Part shown: positions 43,435 through 52,202 of the stretch, one piece after another
How the letters are laid out: every line of letters begins with the position of its first letter
Numbering within the stretch: the stretch's first letter is position 1
Origin: an uncultured Eubacteriales bacterium
Lineage (GTDB): Bacteria > Bacillota > Clostridia > Oscillospirales > Oscillospiraceae
Length of the DNA: 64,000 nucleotides
Direction: 5' to 3'
Assembly (NCBI GenBank): GCA_949283375.1
Contig: CASDSM010000036.1
Location: 62,001 to 126,000 of the forward strand
Notes under the pieces: generated by a model
The model's database searches: none
Told to the model about the DNA's origin: nothing
The model's input: the letters and a program-made list of their open reading frames with translations, nothing else
Translations under genes and position numbers: made by a program

Positions 43435-45696
43435 ATGGAACGCAGAGACAGGGCGGAGACGCCGGACAGACAGGACGCGCGGACAGGCGCGCCCCGTGTG
43501 CTCGCGCGCCTCTGCCTCTCTTTCTCCATCGCGGCCGCCCTCTGTGTCTTTCTGCTGTCGGGCTGGCAGATGCTCGCACTCGGCGCGCTCGGACTGCTGG
43601 GCGGTCTGACTGCCCTCCTGCGCCGCCGCGCCCTCGCCGGCGCGGTGCTGCTGGCGGTGATGGCGGGCGCGTGGCTGAGCTGGCTCACCCACTTCCATCT
43701 CGTCACACTGGACCTCGGCTGGGCGGGGCGCACGGTGGAGCTGACCGCCGTCGCGCAGGACTATCCCCGCCCCACCGGCTACGGGTACGCGCTGGAGGTG
43801 TGCGCGCTCGGCCCGCTGGACGGAGAGCGTCTCCTCCTCTATCTGGACGCGGCGGAGGATATCCGCCCCGGCGATGCGCTCTCCGCGACGGTCTCGCTGG
43901 ACTCCGCCGGGGAGAACGCCTCCGGCCCGACCCTCTCCTACTGGGCGGACGTCATCACTCTGCGCGGCAGCGCGGAGGGGCTGGAGGTCAACTCGCGCGG
44001 GACGCCGTGGTATCTCCTCCCCCGTGTCTGGGCGCACGCGCTCGCCGGGGAGCTGGACCGCCTGTTTCCGGAGGAGGAGGCGTCCTTTCTCCTCGCCCTT
44101 GCGACCGGTGAGCGCGGCGGGATGCCGCAGGTGCTGACGGACGATCTGCGGGACACCGGGCTGAGCCATATCGTGGCCGCCTCCGGCCTGCACATCAGCC
44201 TGCTGATCGCTGTGCTCCGCCTGCTGCCCGGGAGCCAGAAGACGCGCAGCCTCCTGCTCCTGCCCTGCCTGCTCGCCTTTGCGGCGCTGGCGGGGTTCAC
44301 CCCGTCCATCTGCCGGGCCGCGCTGATGCAGGCGGTCTCCCTCTTCGCGCCCCTCCTGGGGAGGGAGGAGGACCCGCCGACCTCGCTCGCCCTCGCCCTG
44401 GCGATGATCCTCTCTGTCAATCCGATGGCGGCCGCCAGCGTCAGCCTGCAGCTCTCCTTTGCGGCAATGCTGGGGCTGATGGTCCTCTGCCCGCCCATCT
44501 TCCGCCGTCTGGAGCGCCTGCCGCGCCCGCTGCGCGGGGCGGGGATGACGGTGGGGACCACGCTGGCGGCCACGGCGTTCACCCTGCCCCTCGTCCTCTG
44601 GTATTTTGGAGAGAGCGCGCTGATCGGGCCGCTGGCCAACCTGCTGGTGCTCTGGACGCTCCCCCTCCTTCTGCCGCTCGCCCTGATCTGCCCGCTGGCG
44701 GGCCTCGCCTGCCCCGCGCTGGGGGAGCTGCTCGCCATCCCGGCGTTCTGGGCGGCCAGAGGGGTGCTCGCGCTGATCCACGCCCTGGCGGACATCCCCT
44801 TTGCCGCCCTGCGCGCGGACCAGCCGCGGGTGATCGCCTGGCTGATGCTCGGCTATGCCGTGGCCGCCCTGTGGGGCTCCGGCCTGCTGCGCGGCCGCGC
44901 CCGGCCGCTCTCCGCCCTCCTGCTGGCCGGGTCGCTCGTCCTTGCCCTGCTGCTCCAGGCGGGCGACCGGGCGGGCATTCAACTGGAGATCGCCCTGCTC
45001 GACGTGGGGCAGGGGCAGTGCATCCTCCTCACGAACGGCGGACAGACCGCCGTGATCGACTGCGGCAGCAGCGGAGGCGGCAGCGCCGCCAGACTGCGCA
45101 CCGCCCTCGCCCGGCGCGGCCTGGGGGAGATCGACCATCTCATCCTGACCCACTGGGACAGCGACCACACGAACGGCGTGCCTGAGCTGCTCGGCACGGT
45201 CCCGGTCCACACCCTCCACCTGCCCGGCACGCAGGAGGAGGCGGAGGGCGACCCGTCCGGCATGTGCGCCGCCGCAGCCGCGTGCGGCGCGGCGGTCTGC
45301 TGGGTGGAGGATGCGGGGGAGATCGCCCTCTCCAACGCCGCGCTCACCCTCCTCCCGATGGACTCGGATCAGGGACCTGCCGGGGCCGTCCTGGTCACGG
45401 CGGGTGACTTCTCCCTCCTCGTCACCGGCGACCTCGACCTCGAGGAGGAGGCGGCCCTCGCGGCGCGCTATCACCTCTCCCCGGTGGATGTGCTGGTGGG
45501 CGGCCACCACGGCTCCCGCTACGCGACGGGCGAGGCCCTGCTCGACTCTGTCCGGCCGCAGGCGGTGCTCTTCTCTGCCGGGGCCAATCCCTACGGCCAT
45601 CCCACCGGCGAGGCGCTCGCGCGCGCCGCGGCGGCCGGGGCGCGCATCTTCCGCACGGACCTGCAGGGCGAGATCGTCATCCTCCTGCCCGGCTAG
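43435..45696 (+). CDS. comEC: ComEC/Rec2 competence DNA channel protein
   Basis: Inner membrane channel for single-stranded DNA uptake, 753 residues, full length. N-terminal helices and OB-like domain (about 70-190), competence domain with LALATGERGGMPQVLTDDLRDTGLSHIVAASGLHISLLIAVL and GFTPSICRAALMQAV (about 205-470), more helices, then a metallo-beta-lactamase-like domain (about 515-753) with DVGQGQCILLTNGGQTAVIDCGSS, LTHWDSDHTNGV, VTGDLDLEEE and GGHHGSRYATGEALL. All expected metal-site positions are filled. 18 bases after the thioesterase gene. No other com genes in the window. Confidence 0.93.
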   Translation: MERRDRAETPDRQDARTGAPRVLARLCLSFSIAAALCVFLLSGWQMLALGALGLLGGLTALLRRRALAGAVLLAVMAGAWLSWLTHFHLVTLDLGWAGRTVELTAVAQDYPRPTGYGYALEVCALGPLDGERLLLYLDAAEDIRPGDALSATVSLDSAGENASGPTLSYWADVITLRGSAEGLEVNSRGTPWYLLPRVWAHALAGELDRLFPEEEASFLLALATGERGGMPQVLTDDLRDTGLSHIVAASGLHISLLIAVLRLLPGSQKTRSLLLLPCLLAFAALAGFTPSICRAALMQAVSLFAPLLGREEDPPTSLALALAMILSVNPMAAASVSLQLSFAAMLGLMVLCPPIFRRLERLPRPLRGAGMTVGTTLAATAFTLPLVLWYFGESALIGPLANLLVLWTLPLLLPLALICPLAGLACPALGELLAIPAFWAARGVLALIHALADIPFAALRADQPRVIAWLMLGYAVAALWGSGLLRGRARPLSALLLAGSLVLALLLQAGDRAGIQLEIALLDVGQGQCILLTNGGQTAVIDCGSSGGGSAARLRTALARRGLGEIDHLILTHWDSDHTNGVPELLGTVPVHTLHLPGTQEEAEGDPSGMCAAAAACGAAVCWVEDAGEIALSNAALTLLPMDSDQGPAGAVLVTAGDFSLLVTGDLDLEEEAALAARYHLSPVDVLVGGHHGSRYATGEALLDSVRPQAVLFSAGANPYGHPTGEALARAAAAGARIFRTDLQGEIVILLPG

Positions 45697-45704
45697 CAGA
45701 GCGA

Positions 45705-45733
45705 TTGCACGGCGCGGCGGAAGCTGATATAAT
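45705..45733 (+). promoter_or_regulatory. Promoter of the hydrogenase-regulator/dehydrogenase operon
   Basis: TTGCAC, 17 bases, TATAAT on the plus strand immediately after comEC. Confidence 0.8.
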
Positions 45734-45765
45734 GGGACCATCTTCAGACAGATGAGGTGAGGACA

Positions 45766-46023
45766 ATGGAAGAGACGCGCGTGGCCCTGCTCGCCATTGT
45801 GGTGGAGGACGCGGATTCCGTGCAGGCGCTCAACGAGCTGCTGCACCAGTATGGGCGCTATATCATCGGCCGGATGGGCCTGCCCTATCCGAAGCGGGGC
45901 ATCAACCTGATCAGCATCATGCTCGACGCGCCGATGGACGCCATCTCCGCCCTCTCCGGCAAGGTGGGGCGGCTGCCCGGCGTGTCCGCCAAGGCGGTCT
46001 ACTCCAAGCGGGTGGATGCGTGA
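45766..46023 (+). CDS. TM1266-like iron-only hydrogenase system putative regulator
   Basis: 85 residues, ACT-like small protein found with [FeFe]-hydrogenase maturation genes. Landmarks: ALNELLHQYGRYIIGRMGLPYPKRGINLISIMLDAPMDAISALSGKVGRLPGV. ATG 45766 with GAGGTGAGG upstream. The TGATG junction with the following dehydrogenase couples the two. No hydrogenase structural or hydEFG gene is in the window. Confidence 0.85.
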   Translation: MEETRVALLAIVVEDADSVQALNELLHQYGRYIIGRMGLPYPKRGINLISIMLDAPMDAISALSGKVGRLPGVSAKAVYSKRVDA

Positions 46024-47015
46024 TGGCGGGCGAGCGCCTGTTTGCCTACGCCTGCGGAGAGGAGGAGCGGGAGCGCTATGCCCGCTATGCCGGGGCGTAT
46101 GGCTTTTCTGTCACCTGCTGCGCGGAGCGCCCCCTCCCGGAAAACGCCCACCTCGCGCGTGGTTACGACGGGGTGATGATCGCCGCCGCCCGCGGGGTGG
46201 ACCGGGGGATGATCGACACCTACTGTGACGGCGGGGTGAGGGTCCTCTCCTCCCGGGCGATCGGGGTGGACAATATCGACCTGGCCTACGCGGCGCAGCG
46301 GGGCCTTGCCGTACTGCGCAACACCTACTCCGCCGCCAGCGTGGCGGACTACGCCATCATGCTCATGCTGATGGTCACCCGCCACACCAAGGCGGCCCTC
46401 CTGCGCAATGTGGGGCAGGACTACCGCTATGAGGGGCTGCGCGGCCGGGAGCTGCACACCATGACGGTGGGCATCGTGGGCACAGGGAACATCGGCGCGG
46501 CCACCGCCCGCCATCTGGCCGGCTTCGGCTGCCGCCTGCTTGCCTGGAGCCGCCATCCCCGGCCAGAGCTGGCGGGCATTGTCACCTATGTGGACTTTGA
46601 CACCCTGCTCGCCGGGAGCGACCTGGTGAGCCTCCATCTCTCCGCCGCGCCGGAGACCCGTCACATCCTCGACCGGGCGGCGATCGGGCGGATGAAGCAG
46701 GGGGCTTTCCTGGTCAACACCGCCCGGGGCGAGCTGGTGGACACGGCGGCCCTCATCGACGCGCTGGAGGAGGGGCGCCTCGCCGGGGCGGCCCTCGACG
46801 TGGTGGAGGGGGACCGGGCGGTCTACTACCTCGACCACCGCAATCAGGTGATCGGGCACCGGGAGCTGGCCATTTTGAACGCCATGCCCAACGTGATCCT
46901 CACCCCCCACCTCGCCTTCTGGACGGACACGGTGGCGGACGATATGGTGAAAAACGCGCTGGCGGCCACCCGCCGCTTCTTTGACGGGGCGGACTGCCCG
47001 CTGCGCGTGGTCTGA
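46023..47015 (+). CDS. D-2-hydroxyacid dehydrogenase (D-lactate dehydrogenase type)
   Basis: NADH-dependent reduction of a 2-oxoacid, most likely pyruvate to D-lactate. 330 residues. NAD loop VGIVGTGNIGAATARHL (about 150), catalytic Arg in NTARGELVDT (about 235), Glu in ALDVVEGD (about 264), His in LTPHLAFWTD (about 297). The N-terminal substrate domain contains SSRAIGVDNIDLAYAAQRG, typical of LdhA/VanH-type enzymes. ATG 46023 overlaps the preceding stop (TGATG). Confidence 0.85.
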   Translation: MAGERLFAYACGEEERERYARYAGAYGFSVTCCAERPLPENAHLARGYDGVMIAAARGVDRGMIDTYCDGGVRVLSSRAIGVDNIDLAYAAQRGLAVLRNTYSAASVADYAIMLMLMVTRHTKAALLRNVGQDYRYEGLRGRELHTMTVGIVGTGNIGAATARHLAGFGCRLLAWSRHPRPELAGIVTYVDFDTLLAGSDLVSLHLSAAPETRHILDRAAIGRMKQGAFLVNTARGELVDTAALIDALEEGRLAGAALDVVEGDRAVYYLDHRNQVIGHRELAILNAMPNVILTPHLAFWTDTVADDMVKNALAATRRFFDGADCPLRVV

Positions 47016-47104
47016 TCCGGCGGCCCCCGGAGCAAAATTTTTCCCGGGCGGATGCGATAAAACCGCCCGCTGGCGCATTATACAGATGACAGGAGTGAAT
47101 GAGG

Positions 47105-47686
47105 ATGATGCTGCTGATGGCCGCGGCGATGGACTACCGGGAATCCGTCCGCCCGGACCTGCTGGAAGCGCTGATGGCGCGCCTGGCCCACGGGGACCGG
47201 GACGCGCTGGCGGAGCTCTATGAGCGCACCCGCACGGCGGTCTACGGCCTGGCGCTGTCCTACCTGAAAAACGGTCAGGAGGCGGACGACGTCACGCAGG
47301 ACACCTTTGTCCGCGCCTGGGAGCATGCGCCGTCCTACCGCCCGCAGGGGACGCCGCTGGCCTGGCTGCTCGCCATCGCGCGCAACCTCTCCCTCATGCG
47401 CCTGCGCGAGCGCGGCAGAGTGACGGAGCTCCCGGAGGACGACCGGGACGCCTTTTTCGGCTCGGACCGCTCCATCCTCACCGCGGAGGACCGCGTCCTG
47501 CTGCGCGGCGCGCTTGAGCGCCTGGGCGAGCAGGAGCGGCGGATTGTCCTGCTCCACGCGGCCACCGGGCTGAAATTCCGCGAGGTGGCCAAGCTGCTCG
47601 ACCTGCCGCTGTCCACCGTCCTGTCCAAGTATCACAGAGCGATCCCAAAGCTGCGGGCCTATCTGACGGAAGGGGGTATCTCATGA
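47105..47686 (+). CDS. ECF-type RNA polymerase sigma factor
   Basis: 193 residues. Sigma-2 region DRDALAELYERTRTAVYGLALSYLKNGQEADDVTQDTFVRAWEHA (about 30-75) and sigma-4 helix-turn-helix LLHAATGLKFREVAKLLDLPLSTVLSKYHRAIPKLRAYL (about 145-185). No sigma-1 or sigma-3. It is coupled (ATGA) to an RsgI-like membrane protein, the expected anti-sigma. Start taken at ATG 47105, nine bases after AGGAG; ATGs at 47099 and 47108 are alternatives. Confidence 0.92.
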   Translation: MMLLMAAAMDYRESVRPDLLEALMARLAHGDRDALAELYERTRTAVYGLALSYLKNGQEADDVTQDTFVRAWEHAPSYRPQGTPLAWLLAIARNLSLMRLRERGRVTELPEDDRDAFFGSDRSILTAEDRVLLRGALERLGEQERRIVLLHAATGLKFREVAKLLDLPLSTVLSKYHRAIPKLRAYLTEGGIS

Positions 47687-49035
47687 ACGGCAAAGATTTG
47701 GACCAGCGCCTTCGCACCGCCCTGGAGCATGCTGCGCCCAACCGGCCGGAGGAGGTGCTCGCCCGCTGCGGCGCGCAGGACGCCGGACCCTATCTGACCG
47801 AGCTCACGCCTCGCCGCAGGCGGCCCCTGCGGGCGGTCCCGGCGGTGCTCGCGGCCTGTCTGGCTCTGGTGCTCTCCATCGGCCTGCTGCGCCCGGCGCT
47901 GTTCACCGCGCAGGAGGCGGTGAGCGTCGTCTCCCTCGATGTGAATCCCAGCGTGGTCCTCACACTGGACGATGAACGCCGCGTGCTCGAGGCCACCGCC
48001 CAAAACGGCGACGGCGCGGCCATCCTGGACGGGATGGACCTCGCGGGGACCGACCTGAATGTGGCGGTGAACGCCATCATCGGCTCTCTGGTGAAAAACG
48101 GCTATGTGGACGCCCTGGCCAACTCCATCCTCATCAGCGTGGAGGACGCCGACAGCGCGCGCGCACAGAGCCTGCGCGAGACGCTCAGCGGCGAGGTGGC
48201 CCAGCTCCTCGACGCGGCCTCGGTGAGCGGGGCGGTCCTCTCCCAGACGGTAACGGCGGACGAGGGTCTCTCCCAGCTGGCGGAGGCGTATGGCATCACC
48301 CACGGCAAGGCGGCCCTGATCCAGTCCCTCGTGGACAGCAGCGACCACCTCACCTTTGACGAGCTGGCCGGGCTGACCATCAACGAGCTCAACCTCCTCG
48401 CCTCCTCTACCGCCGTCTCCGCCCAGCGGGAGCAGGGGATCCAGACCGCGTCCACCGCACTGGAGAGTTCCAACATCCAGTCCACCGGCTCGGCCAGTGT
48501 GGAGGGATACATCGGCGTGGAGGCCGCACAGGCCGCCGCCCTGGCGGACGCCGGTGTGGACGCCGCACAGGCCACCATCACCGGGACCGACTTTGACTAT
48601 GAGGACGGGCGGATGATCTACGAGGTGGAGTTCTACGTCGCCGGGGTGGAGTATGAGTACGACATCGACGCCTCCACCGGCGCGGTCCTCGCCCAAGAGC
48701 AGGAGGGCGAGCGGCTGGAAGACACGCCCACCCCGGACCCCTCCGGCGAGGAGGCGGAGACCGGCGAAGCGCCCATGCCGTCCGGCGAGGGAGAGACTGC
48801 GCCGGAGGAGGGCGCGGCAGCGCCCTTCGGCCCCATCACCGCGGAGCAGGCGGGAGAGATCGCCCTGGCCCACGCGGGGCTGAACCGCTCAGAGGTGAGC
48901 GACTGGAGTGTGGAGGAGGACGACGTGGACGGCGTGCCCGCCTATGAGGTGGAGTTTGAGGCGGGAGACGTGGAGTACGACTACGAGATCCGCATCTCGG
49001 ACGGTGAGATCCTCCAGGCGGAACGGGATGAATGA
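47683..49035 (+). CDS. RsgI-like anti-sigma factor with PepSY domains
   Basis: 450 residues. Cytoplasmic N-terminus (about 1-45), one membrane helix (about 52-70, AVPAVLAACLALVLSIGLL), then an extracytoplasmic RsgI-type beta domain VVSLDVNPSVVLTLDDERRVLEATAQNGDGAAILDG (about 85-125), a helical region, and two PepSY-like domains (QAAALADAGVDAAQATITGTDFDYEDGRMIYEVEFYVAGVEYEYDID and QAGEIALAHAGLNRSEVSDWSVEEDDVDGVPAYEVEFEAGDVEYDYEI) separated by a Pro/Glu/Gly linker. Likely holds the sigma factor at the membrane and releases it on an outside signal; PepSY domains hint at protease inhibition or ligand sensing. Confidence 0.87.
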   Translation: MNGKDLDQRLRTALEHAAPNRPEEVLARCGAQDAGPYLTELTPRRRRPLRAVPAVLAACLALVLSIGLLRPALFTAQEAVSVVSLDVNPSVVLTLDDERRVLEATAQNGDGAAILDGMDLAGTDLNVAVNAIIGSLVKNGYVDALANSILISVEDADSARAQSLRETLSGEVAQLLDAASVSGAVLSQTVTADEGLSQLAEAYGITHGKAALIQSLVDSSDHLTFDELAGLTINELNLLASSTAVSAQREQGIQTASTALESSNIQSTGSASVEGYIGVEAAQAAALADAGVDAAQATITGTDFDYEDGRMIYEVEFYVAGVEYEYDIDASTGAVLAQEQEGERLEDTPTPDPSGEEAETGEAPMPSGEGETAPEEGAAAPFGPITAEQAGEIALAHAGLNRSEVSDWSVEEDDVDGVPAYEVEFEAGDVEYDYEIRISDGEILQAERDE

Positions 49036-49056
49036 TCAACATGGAAGGCGAAACAG

Positions 49057-49100
49057 TGCGCCCCGCGCCATGTCCAAACGGACAGGCGCGGGGCGCATTT
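49057..49100 (+). terminator. Terminator of the sigma/anti-sigma operon
   Basis: Thirteen-bp stem TGCGCCCCGCGCC with inner GTCC/GGAC pairing, followed by TTTTCT. Confidence 0.9.
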
Positions 49101-49124
49101 TCTGCCGCTGCCGGCAGCTTTGCT

Positions 49125-49877
49125 TTATCTTGACGCCTCGTCGATGCAGCGCAGGGCGTTCAGGCTGCGCGGGTAGCCGATGTAGGGCAGGCACTGGCTG
49201 ACCACCCGGATGAGGAAGGCCCGGTCATTGCCCAGATTCAGATTGCCCCGCGTGTGGGAGATGAGCTGGGGCTCACAGCCGCCCTGGGCGGCGAGGAAGC
49301 AGAAGGTGATCATCTCCCGCTCCCGGCAGTTCAGCCCTCTGCGGGTGTAGTAGTCGCCGAAGCAGTTGGCCGCCAGCCAGCGGTTGATGTGGCGGGTCTC
49401 CTCCGGGCCGCTGTCCTGAAAGCCGCGCATCCCCTCGCCGAAGATATCCACCTGCGCCTGATTGCCCGCGGCAAGGCGGGTCTCCCTCGTCGTAGTGGCC
49501 TGGCCCTCCAGCGGGAGGGGAACGCCCGCCGCGCGCAGCACGTCGTTCGCCGCATACAGGAAGGGGAGCACCCGGCCAAAGCCGAGATAGGCCGCCGCCT
49601 GATAGACCGTCTCCTTCACCTCCACCGGGGTGAGGCCGCAGCGCAGCGCGGCGGGCAGTGTCTCCCGGTAGGCGTCCAGCCCCTGGCAGCCGATCAGCGA
49701 GGCGAGGATCGCCAGAAAGCGGGTCCTCCGGTCCAGCGGCGCCGCCTGATGCGCCACCTCGTCAAAGGCAAAATTGGCAAAGCGCTGCATAAACTCCGGG
49801 TCGGTCTCCCAGAGACCGCCGGTCTGATCGACCCCCATCTGGTCGAGATACTGGCGGGAAAATTCCGTCTGTTCCAT
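49125..49877 (-). CDS. Carboxymuconolactone decarboxylase family protein, two domains
   Basis: 250 residues with two CMD/AhpD-like helical repeats: FANFAFDEVAHQAAPLDRRTRFLAILASLIGCQGLDAYRETLPAALRCGLTPVEVKETVYQAAAYLGFGRV and a second with CREREMITFCFLAAQGGCEPQLISHTRGNLNLGNDRAFLIRVVSQCLPYIGYPRSL. The AhpD CxxC pair is absent (single Cys and GGC), so peroxidase activity is doubtful. Followed by... that is, transcribed after the cupin and flavodoxin genes in one minus-strand unit. ATG 49877 with GGAGG six bases upstream. Confidence 0.85.
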   Translation of the reverse strand: MEQTEFSRQYLDQMGVDQTGGLWETDPEFMQRFANFAFDEVAHQAAPLDRRTRFLAILASLIGCQGLDAYRETLPAALRCGLTPVEVKETVYQAAAYLGFGRVLPFLYAANDVLRAAGVPLPLEGQATTTRETRLAAGNQAQVDIFGEGMRGFQDSGPEETRHINRWLAANCFGDYYTRRGLNCREREMITFCFLAAQGGCEPQLISHTRGNLNLGNDRAFLIRVVSQCLPYIGYPRSLNALRCIDEASR

Positions 49878-49901
49878 CACGATACCTCCTCGCTGCGGCG
49901 C

Positions 49902-50312
49902 TTATTTCAGCGCGCTGTAGTCCGCGTCCGAGACCGGCTCACACCACTCGTTGGACGTCTCCTCCCCCGGTACCTCCACGGCGAGGTGGACGAACCAGCT
50001 GTCCGGCGCGGCCCCGTGCCAGTGCTTCACCTCGGGCGGGATGACCACCACGTCGCCGGGACGGAGCTCGCGGGCACGTTCTCCCCACGCCTGATAGTAG
50101 CCGCGGCCAGCAGTGCACAGTAAAATCTGCCCGCCGCCGGACTTCGCGTGGTGGATGTGCCAGTTGTTGCGGCAGCCCGGCTCAAAGGTGACGTTGCCGA
50201 TGGGGACGCCGGTAGTGGTGAGCATGTTCAGATAGCTCTGTCCGACGAAGTACCTGCCGTAGGCCACATTTTTCTCCCCCATGGGGAATACGCCAAGTGT
50301 CTCCGGTTTCAT
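49902..50312 (-). CDS. Cupin domain protein
   Basis: 136 residues, single cupin barrel. Metal motif 1 is NWHIHHAKSGGGQILLCTAGRGYYQAWG and motif 2 is RPGDVVVIPPEVKHWHGAAPDSWFVHLAVE. Typical partner of CMD proteins and flavodoxins in small redox operons; substrate unknown. AGGAGGG before ATG 50312. Confidence 0.9.
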   Translation of the reverse strand: MKPETLGVFPMGEKNVAYGRYFVGQSYLNMLTTTGVPIGNVTFEPGCRNNWHIHHAKSGGGQILLCTAGRGYYQAWGERARELRPGDVVVIPPEVKHWHGAAPDSWFVHLAVEVPGEETSNEWCEPVSDADYSALK

Positions 50313-50354
50313 CTTCTGTACCCTCCTGTGAATCGTTGTCTTTCAGCTCTCATT

Positions 50355-50882
50355 TCATCGCGCCCCGGTCCCGCGCAGCCAGCGCTCCAGCGCGGGGCGG
50401 GCGGCTTGCACTCCGCCACCGTGGATGGCGATCCCCTTCCTGACCTCCGCCCCCGGGCAGAGGCGGCGGATATCCCGCTCACTGCCGCCCAGTCCGCTCC
50501 CCTCGTGGGTGCAGAAGGGGAGGATGGTCTTTCCCGTCCAGTCAAAGCGCTCCAGAAAGGTGAAGACCGCCATCGGCATTGTCCCCCAGTAGTTTGGATA
50601 GCCGAGGAAGACGGTGTCATACCCGTCCAGACGGTCAGGATATTCCTCCAGCTCAGGCCGGGCGTCCCGCCGCTGGTCCGCCTGCGCCTGGGCGATGCAG
50701 GCGTTGTACTCTGCCGGGTAGGGCCGCACCGGGCGGATGCGGAAGAGATCCGCCCCCGTCAGCCCGGCCAGCATCCGGGCGGCCGTCTCGGTATTGCCCA
50801 CCGAAAGGGTCTGGATCGTGCCGTTGACATAGTTCTCCCCCGCGCGGGAGAAATAGACGATCAGGGAAGCCGTGGGAACCAC
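50355..50882 (-). CDS. Flavodoxin (long-chain BilS/Flavodoxin_4 type)
   Basis: 175 residues. FMN loop SLIVYFSRAGENYV, YPNYWGTMPMAVFTFLERFDWTGKTILPFCTHEGSGLGGSERDI, diagnostic of Flavodoxin_4. GTG 50882 fits the normal N-terminus, though the ribosome binding site is weak; a frame to 50963 would cross into the promoter of the divergent LysR gene. First gene of the flavodoxin-cupin-CMD unit. Confidence 0.88.
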   Translation of the reverse strand: MVPTASLIVYFSRAGENYVNGTIQTLSVGNTETAARMLAGLTGADLFRIRPVRPYPAEYNACIAQAQADQRRDARPELEEYPDRLDGYDTVFLGYPNYWGTMPMAVFTFLERFDWTGKTILPFCTHEGSGLGGSERDIRRLCPGAEVRKGIAIHGGGVQAARPALERWLRGTGAR

Positions 50883-50922
50883 CTCATTTTCTCTTGCTGA
50901 GGACAGTATACCGCGCCGGCGC

Positions 50923-50951
50923 TTGACGGGGAATCTCCGTTCTGTTATGCT
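50923..50951 (+). promoter_or_regulatory. Promoter of the LysR gene
   Basis: TTGACG, 17 bases, TATGCT on the plus strand. Confidence 0.7.
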
Positions 50952-50975
50952 GGTATCAACCAAAAGTTGATGCCA
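50951..50975. promoter_or_regulatory. LysR-type operator
   Basis: Inverted repeat with arms TGGTATCAAC and GTTGATGCCA separated by five bases, including the LysR core ATC-N11-GAT. It lies between the LysR gene and the flavodoxin unit. Confidence 0.75.
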
Positions 50976-50994
50976 GTGAGAGGGGGAAACGCCA

Positions 50995-51903
50995 TTGTAT
51001 AACCGTTATCTGCCCGTCTTCGTCTGTGTGGCGGACTGCGGCAGCTTCACGCGGGCCGCCGGGCGGCTGTATATCTCCCCCACCGCCGTCATGAAGCAGG
51101 TCAACGCGCTGGAGCGGCATCTGGAGCTCCAGCTGTTTGAGCGGACCGCGCACGGCGTCCGCCTGACGGCGGCGGGCGAGGTCATCTATCAGGAGGCGCG
51201 GCAGCTCTTCGCCTCCTCCCGGCGGGCGGTAGAGCGGGCGCGCGCGGCGATGGGGGCGGAGGAGCAGCTCTTTCGGGTGGGGACCTCCCTGCTCAACCCT
51301 GCCAAGCCATTTATGGACCTGTGGTATCAGGTGAACCGCGACTTTCCGGGCTACAAGCTCCGCCTGGTGCCCTTTGAGGACGACCACCGCGGGATTTTGG
51401 ACGAGATCGCCGCCCTGGGGAGCAAGTTTGACTTTCTGGTGGGGGTGTGCGACTCCAAACTCTGGCTGGACCAGTGCAGCATGCTGCCGCTGGGCCGCTA
51501 TCGGAAGATGTGCGCCGTCTCGCGGGACCACCCGCTGGCAAAAAAGGGACAGCTGCATTTTTCCGACCTCTACGGGCAGACGCTCATGATGGTCAAGCGG
51601 GGAGACTCACAGACCAACGACTTTATCCGCAGCGACCTGGAGCGCAATCACCCGCAGATCCGCATCGAGGACACCAGCCAGTTCTACGACATCTCCGTCT
51701 TCAACCGCTGCGCGGAGACGGGACAGGTCCTGCTCACGCTGGAGTGCTGGCAGGAGGTCCACCCCGCCCTGGTCACGCTCCCGGTGGACTGGGACTACAG
51801 CATTCCCTATGGCCTGCTCTACGCGAACGACCCGCCGGAGGACGTGCGGCGTCTGGTGGAGTTGGCAGGGCGGATAACAGCCGCCCGCCGCGGGGTCGTC
51901 TGA
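50995..51903 (+). CDS. LysR family transcriptional regulator
   Basis: 302 residues. HTH YLPVFVCVADCGSFTRAAGRLYISPTAVMKQVNALERHLELQLFERTAHGVRLT; substrate-binding domain follows with FDFLVGVCDSKLWLDQCSMLPLG. TTG start at 50995 is used because the HTH begins there and AGAGGGGG precedes. Divergent from flavodoxin-cupin-CMD with a shared operator, so it very likely controls that unit. Confidence 0.9.
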   Translation: MYNRYLPVFVCVADCGSFTRAAGRLYISPTAVMKQVNALERHLELQLFERTAHGVRLTAAGEVIYQEARQLFASSRRAVERARAAMGAEEQLFRVGTSLLNPAKPFMDLWYQVNRDFPGYKLRLVPFEDDHRGILDEIAALGSKFDFLVGVCDSKLWLDQCSMLPLGRYRKMCAVSRDHPLAKKGQLHFSDLYGQTLMMVKRGDSQTNDFIRSDLERNHPQIRIEDTSQFYDISVFNRCAETGQVLLTLECWQEVHPALVTLPVDWDYSIPYGLLYANDPPEDVRRLVELAGRITAARRGVV

Positions 51904-52202
51904 CCCCCTCTACCTCACGATCGCAAATGTAAAGACAGGCCGGCGGGGACTGCAGGCGCTGCGGCCTCCGCCGGCTTGTATCGGTGTGCCAAAAAGGTCT
52001 CGCCGGGTTTGACCCGGCAGACCAAACAGAGCACAATTCCTTTGGGGTGCGGGCGCCCCCACTGGTCCGGCGCGCTGCCGGAAAGAGGACGGGCGCACAT
52101 CCCGCCCGCACAGAGAAGACAGGCAGACAGAAAATCCCCCGGACACGGAGCAGACGCTTCGCATTCGGGGGATCGCTCATTGTTTGCGGACTTACTTCCG
52201 GG
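51904..52202. other. Intergenic region without a convincing gene
   Basis: About 300 bases between a plus-strand and a minus-strand gene. It contains several stems (GCCGGCGG/CCGCCGGC near 51940, GCCGGG..CCCGGC near 52003-52020, CCCCCGG/CCGGGGG near 52135-52170) but no frame with a ribosome binding site. Confidence 0.5.

Noticed and set aside
49125-49877. AhpD-type peroxidase
   Set aside because: The redox CxxC pair is not present.
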